Shown here piece after piece: positions 6,671 to 8,539 of a DNA stretch of 8,539 bases (the stretch's first letter is position 1; the number at the start of each line of letters is the position of its first letter). Below the pieces are notes generated by a model, which was not told the origin of the DNA, ran no database searches, and was given only the letters and a program-made list of their open reading frames with translations. Origin of the DNA: Methylomonas sp. (GTDB lineage Bacteria > Pseudomonadota > Gammaproteobacteria > Methylococcales > Methylomonadaceae). The position numbers and the translations under genes are program-made. The stretch covers positions 1 through 8,539 of the forward strand of contig JALSLS010000398.1 of assembly GCA_026988195.1 (NCBI GenBank). Reading direction: 5' to 3'.

Positions 6671-8078
6671 TAAACGCTATCTTGACATTGATCGTGATTT
6701 TCAGAAAATCACCAATACACAATGTGATTCATATACATTAATACTGGGAATAATATGTGGTTCTATACCGCAAATAACACCATTATTACTTGATATTTTT
6801 AAGTTAAAAGAGTTGAGCTATATTGAAAATATTGAGCTTTATCTTCTAGCAAATGGTGAGTCAAAGTCAGATATAAAACGTAGAATAAATGAGTTTGTTT
6901 TCGATAAATCCATATTAATCCATATTATTGAGCAAGATAGAAAACCACATCTATTACTTCCAATTGGACAAGCTAGAAGTCTTCTTCAGATGGAAGTGGG
7001 TAAACGAATGGGCAATGTTAAAGGTTCAATTGCTTGGATCATTGATGATGATATGAGAATTCCTGATATTGCCAATGCATACCTGTCTTGGTTACCTGTT
7101 CTACGACAATCAAAGAAGGCAGATATACTTATTGGCTGTTTTGATGGTGGTTCACCAAATCCACCAGCTCATGGATTACGCGTCCAAATTAATGACTTAC
7201 TACATAATCTAAAATGGCTAGAAACATTAAATCAATCTGATGCTCTTCCCGATAGGACTAAGGAAAACAAACAGTTTAGAGAAAGGTTTCCTGATTACTA
7301 TTATGATCTCTCCAGACAGCATAGCAAGCACATTACTCTGCCATATTGGGTTATCCCAAGGCATGAGACGGAAACTGTACTAGAAGTTAGGGATAGAATT
7401 TTAAAAAACCTTACAAAGATTCTTACTGGGGAGCCTTTTTTGAGACCTTTGTTGTCTTTTATACCTGAAGATCCAATTAAAGCACTAAAACCTTCATGCA
7501 ATAGAGGCGGAAATACGTTTATTTTTAACCCTAAAGCTCTTACCTCAACGCCAAACTCAGTATTGCTTTCGAATGGGAAAGAAAATAGAAGATCAGATAT
7601 GATTTGGGCAATTGTTAATAGCTATTACCACTTGCTCAATGTGTATTCCGTGCCTTTTCCTATCTATCATAATCGTTATATTAATGTTCGTACAAAGTTT
7701 CAATTAAAAAAGACAGTAGCTGAGGTAAAAGGGTCTTCAATGTATGCTGCGTTACTTTCATTCTTTGAAGAAAAAACTAGAGACTGGGTTTTCACCTCTT
7801 CAGATTATTCAATAATTATTGATAGTTATAATTCATATATTAATATTCGATTAGAAAAGTATAAAGAAAATTTTAGTGCCGTTAACCTATTACTTGATGA
7901 ACTTGAAAGAGATTATGCTAGCTCACATCAAGAGCTTTCTAGCTTTATCGGTATAACTAGAGCATGGGTTCAAGAAAGTAACCTTGGTCAAATTAAAGAG
8001 GCTTGCTTTTCACAGTCTGATGCTGAGATAGTTGATTTTATTAGCTCACTAATCAAACAAAGTGGAGTGCCCTCATAA
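6660..8078 (+). CDS. Glycosyltransferase-like protein (GT-A / family 2-like fold), divergent
   Basis: The N-terminal half resembles a GT-A nucleotide-diphospho-sugar transferase. It has a first strand YTLILGIICGS (25-35), a helix with IGQARSLL (102-109) like the family-2 segment after the sugar-nucleotide site, and a strand IAWIIDDDMRIP (124-135) whose DDD at 129-131 would bind the metal and donor diphosphate. Further on, NRGGNTFIFNPKAL (281-294) and RRSDMIWAI (310-318) resemble the acceptor-side glycine loop and the catalytic-base (E/D)D segment of family-2 enzymes. Residues from about 350 to 472 are an extra, mainly helical C-terminal region of unknown role. There is no transmembrane segment. 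The ATG overlaps the previous gene by 11 nt, and a GGA lies shortly upstream. It is the last operon gene, and its stop falls only about 17 bp before the IS256 remnant, so transcription may once have continued further. It probably glycosylates the pathway product with a sugar from the SDR; donor and acceptor are unknown. Confidence 0.65.
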   Translation: MGSDKRYLDIDRDFQKITNTQCDSYTLILGIICGSIPQITPLLLDIFKLKELSYIENIELYLLANGESKSDIKRRINEFVFDKSILIHIIEQDRKPHLLLPIGQARSLLQMEVGKRMGNVKGSIAWIIDDDMRIPDIANAYLSWLPVLRQSKKADILIGCFDGGSPNPPAHGLRVQINDLLHNLKWLETLNQSDALPDRTKENKQFRERFPDYYYDLSRQHSKHITLPYWVIPRHETETVLEVRDRILKNLTKILTGEPFLRPLLSFIPEDPIKALKPSCNRGGNTFIFNPKALTSTPNSVLLSNGKENRRSDMIWAIVNSYYHLLNVYSVPFPIYHNRYINVRTKFQLKKTVAEVKGSSMYAALLSFFEEKTRDWVFTSSDYSIIIDSYNSYINIRLEKYKENFSAVNLLLDELERDYASSHQELSSFIGITRAWVQESNLGQIKEACFSQSDAEIVDFISSLIKQSGVPS

Positions 8079-8094
8079 AAACGGAGGATTCCAA

Positions 8095-8270
8095 ACTGCC
8101 TTGCCCCTGATTTTAGTAAATCCGTCAATGGGTCGTGTAATTGATCTGGATTTTCTAGTGAAATAACGTTATTTTCTTTCATGAGTGGTCTCCCTCTGGT
8201 TGGTTTTGATTGCAAGTTACAATCATCCAAAAAGACCGCTTTTTTTCAACTACTCATACACCAGATTCGG
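8095..8270 (-). mobile_element. Remnant of an IS256-family insertion sequence (5' end only)
   Basis: Read on the minus strand, this stretch holds an IS end near 8265-8272, about 90 bp of leader, a strong ribosome binding site, and the start of an IS256-type transposase. The terminal sequence ACTCATACACCAGATT (8252-8267 on the plus strand) resembles IS256-family ends, which often contain a CATACAC-like core. The element stops abruptly near 8095, where the transposase similarity ends, so most of the IS and its other end are missing. No second copy of the end is seen elsewhere in the window, and no target duplication could be identified. The remnant marks the right border of the AT-rich operon block. 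Confidence 0.6.
8096..8182 (-). pseudogene. IS256-family transposase, N-terminal 29 codons only
   Basis: The start codon is the complement of 8180-8182, preceded by AGAGGGAG (8197-8190) with 7 nt spacing, a far better site than that of the longer in-frame start at 8230. The first 29 residues contain DPLTDLLKSGARQ (17-29), which matches the conserved N-terminus of IS256-type transposases, where GAR is normally followed by (D/E/Q)LIAQAVEAE. After Q29 the frame reads FGILRF and runs antisense into the glycosyltransferase gene, with no further similarity, so the gene is broken there. The DDE catalytic domain is entirely lost and the product cannot transpose. Confidence 0.7.
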
Positions 8271-8284
8271 GCCTAGCTCATAAA

Positions 8285-8539
8285 ATGAATAACAGTGCCA
8301 AAATTATCAAACAAACTCAGTGCTGGATAAGCAAATTTATCATCCAACATAATATCTGCCCTTTTGCCAAACGTGCTTTTGATGAAAACGATACAAATAC
8401 TGATACTGGCGGTATTCACTACGAAGTTGTCCTAAGCGACAAGCTTGAGAACCAGCTACAAGAACTCATTTATTCTTGCGAGCAACTTGATAGAGAAGTT
8501 GATATAGAAACTAGCTTGTTAATATTACCTCATGGGCTA
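8285..8539 (+). CDS. DUF1415 family protein, N-terminal part, 3' truncated by window edge
   Basis: The frame opens with ATG at 8285 and stays open to the last base, giving 85 residues. The segment CWISKFIIQHNICPFAKRAF (13-32) matches the hallmark of DUF1415 (COG3310), a tryptophan followed by a helix and N-(I/L)-CPFA, and ETSLLILPHG near the visible end matches the family's ETTLLI-type strand. The function of the family is not established; the conserved Cys-Pro in CPFA suggests a redox or metal role only by analogy. The start lies about 15-20 bp from the end of the IS256 remnant with no clear Shine-Dalgarno sequence, so the insertion may have replaced its native promoter and upstream region. 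Its composition is richer in G+C than the operon, consistent with chromosomal backbone. Confidence 0.75.
   Translation, partial: MNNSAKIIKQTQCWISKFIIQHNICPFAKRAFDENDTNTDTGGIHYEVVLSDKLENQLQELIYSCEQLDREVDIETSLLILPHGL

Noticed and set aside
7301..7501. Minus-strand reading frame of 66 codons
   Set aside because: It is antisense to the glycosyltransferase-like gene with no domain and no convincing ribosome binding site.
7988..8230. The 80-codon minus-strand frame as one intact gene
   Set aside because: Only 8096-8182 matches a transposase N-terminus. The upstream 16 codons lack a good start site, and the distal part is antisense to the glycosyltransferase gene.
8229..8246. AAAAAG-accg-CTTTTT palindrome as an intrinsic terminator
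   Set aside because: The six-pair stem has only one G-C pair and sits inside the IS end, so it is too weak to call as the operon terminator.
1..8539. CRISPR array, tRNA or rRNA gene
   Set aside because: No regularly spaced repeats, cloverleaf-like segment with CCA-type end, or conserved rRNA stretch was seen on reading the window.

Overview
The window looks like a gammaproteobacterial chromosome, possibly a marine Alteromonadales or Vibrionales type. This is a judgement from the flanking families (a VWA-like DUF2201/COG3864-type protein and a DUF1415 protein) and the codon style, and no marker here fixes the genus. An AT-rich accessory block lies between two partial housekeeping-type genes. 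Hand counts give 28 G+C in 60 bases for 61-120 and for 8401-8460 in the flanks, but 17 in 60 for 1381-1440 inside the block.

Layout: (i) 2-322, the 3' end of the VWA-like gene. (ii) 323-519, a leader or junction region with two perfect TATAAT boxes and a hairpin that sequesters a GGAGG. (iii) 520-8078, eight same-strand genes joined by overlaps of 4-11 nt or gaps of 10-18 nt, so almost certainly one operon. (iv) About 8095-8270, the end of an IS256-family element on the minus strand, keeping only about 29 codons of its transposase. (v) 8285-8539, the 5' part of a DUF1415 gene running off the right edge.

The operon encodes, in order: a cytoplasmic CE4/NodB-type polysaccharide deacetylase-like hydrolase, an NAD-dependent sugar epimerase/dehydratase-like SDR, a beta-propeller-like protein, a GTP cyclohydrolase II (RibA) paralogue, a YbiA/COG3236-type N-glycosidase (NADAR superfamily) with an extra N-terminal region, an AsnB-type glutamine-dependent amidotransferase, a small arylamine N-acetyltransferase-like protein with a Cys-His-Asp triad, and a divergent GT-A glycosyltransferase-like protein.

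The central observation is the RibA paralogue followed directly by the YbiA-type glycosidase. The RibA paralogue keeps its zinc cysteines, but has Ile where E. coli RibA has the product-determining Tyr105. My reading is that the operon diverts GTP into an opened, possibly still formylated (FAPy-type) aminopyrimidine, removes or exchanges its ribose phosphate, and decorates the pyrimidine by amidation, acylation and glycosylation. No other riboflavin genes are present, so this is better explained as a specialised-metabolite or glycoconjugate pathway than as vitamin supply. The product is not known to me, and the pathway order is inference. The right end may have been trimmed at the IS256 remnant, so further genes could be missing.
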